Both the position numbers and the translations under genes were made by a program. Positions 63,938-64,000 of a stretch of 64,000 nucleotides of DNA are shown here, piece by piece (within the stretch, counting starts at the first letter, position 1; the number at the start of each line of letters is the position of its first letter). Below the pieces are notes generated by a model, which was not told the origin of the DNA, did no database searches, and saw nothing but the letters and a program-made list of their open reading frames with translations. The DNA comes from an uncultured Prolixibacteraceae bacterium (GTDB lineage Bacteria; Bacteroidota; Bacteroidia; Bacteroidales; Prolixibacteraceae): positions 5,913 through 69,912 of the forward strand of contig CALGIG010000026.1 of assembly GCA_937915865.1 (NCBI GenBank), in the 5' to 3' direction.

Positions 63938-64000
63938 TTGTAAAAATTATTTATTTAATTTTCGCAAGCTCTGTTTACCTTGCTTGCAGTAGGGTTCTAT

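Noticed and set aside
1..64000. CRISPR arrays, tRNA or rRNA genes, transposases, phage genes
   Set aside because: No regularly spaced repeats, no tRNA-like arms, and no transposase, integrase or structural phage protein was recognised.

Overview
The window looks like a chromosomal segment of a member of the Bacteroidota, most probably a marine or sediment Bacteroidales/Marinilabiliales-type organism; the genus is an inference. The signs are a fused CcoN-CcoO oxidase subunit, a hybrid two-component regulator of the HTCS type, kelch/IPT lipoproteins, TAnnTTTG-type -7 promoter boxes, and an almost complete lack of Shine-Dalgarno sequences. No tRNA, rRNA or CRISPR array was recognised.

Layout. 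(1) 1-2.3 kb: the 3' part of a large gene fusing a TIR-like (CAP12/PCTIR type) domain, a PLD/DUF5919-like middle region and a radical SAM/SPASM enzyme; it is cut by the left edge. A dispersed repeat follows it (copy A). (2) 2.7-12.9 kb: a cbb3 oxidase assembly and structural cluster (ccoI-ccoS-ccoNO-ccoQ-ccoP-ccoG-ccoH-SafE-like), then subunit III- and IV-like proteins and a tethered HMA copper protein, ended by a terminator. (3) 12.97-22.1 kb: an A+T-rich accessory island with an SMC/ABC-type ATPase plus PD-(D/E)XK-like nuclease pair, a SUFU-domain lipoprotein, and a surface module of kelch lipoproteins, beta-barrels and a WD40 protein; repeat copy B closes it. (4) 22.4-30.3 kb, minus strand: gltB-gltD with promoter and terminator, and argH. 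(5) 30.8-47.6 kb: secreted or cell-envelope functions (S9 peptidase, Tat-exported aldo/keto reductase, FadL-like porin, M64 peptidase, M1 aminopeptidase, GH36 alpha-galactosidase), an HTCS regulator and an AlbA/Schlafen-type regulator. (6) 47.9-53.9 kb: a flavin reductase-rubredoxin fusion, a glutamine amidotransferase, and an agmatine-to-putrescine module (aguB, HAD phosphatase, aguA) convergent with an APC permease. (7) 54.3-64 kb: a 1859-residue protein with about 27 TPR-like repeats, a kinase-RapZ-C fusion with a 42-residue Cys-rich protein behind it, a CorA transporter, repeat copy C in inverted orientation, a secreted protein and a GNAT acetyltransferase.

How it works together. The cbb3 cluster carries nearly everything needed to build a high-affinity oxidase for low-oxygen respiration, including copper loading. 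GltBD and ArgH serve nitrogen and arginine metabolism, and AguA/AguB convert arginine-derived agmatine to putrescine. The most unusual content is the TIR-like/radical SAM fusion at the left edge and the ATPase-nuclease pair. Both lie in A+T-rich accessory DNA whose borders are partly marked by the dispersed repeat, which suggests variable, possibly defence-related loci.
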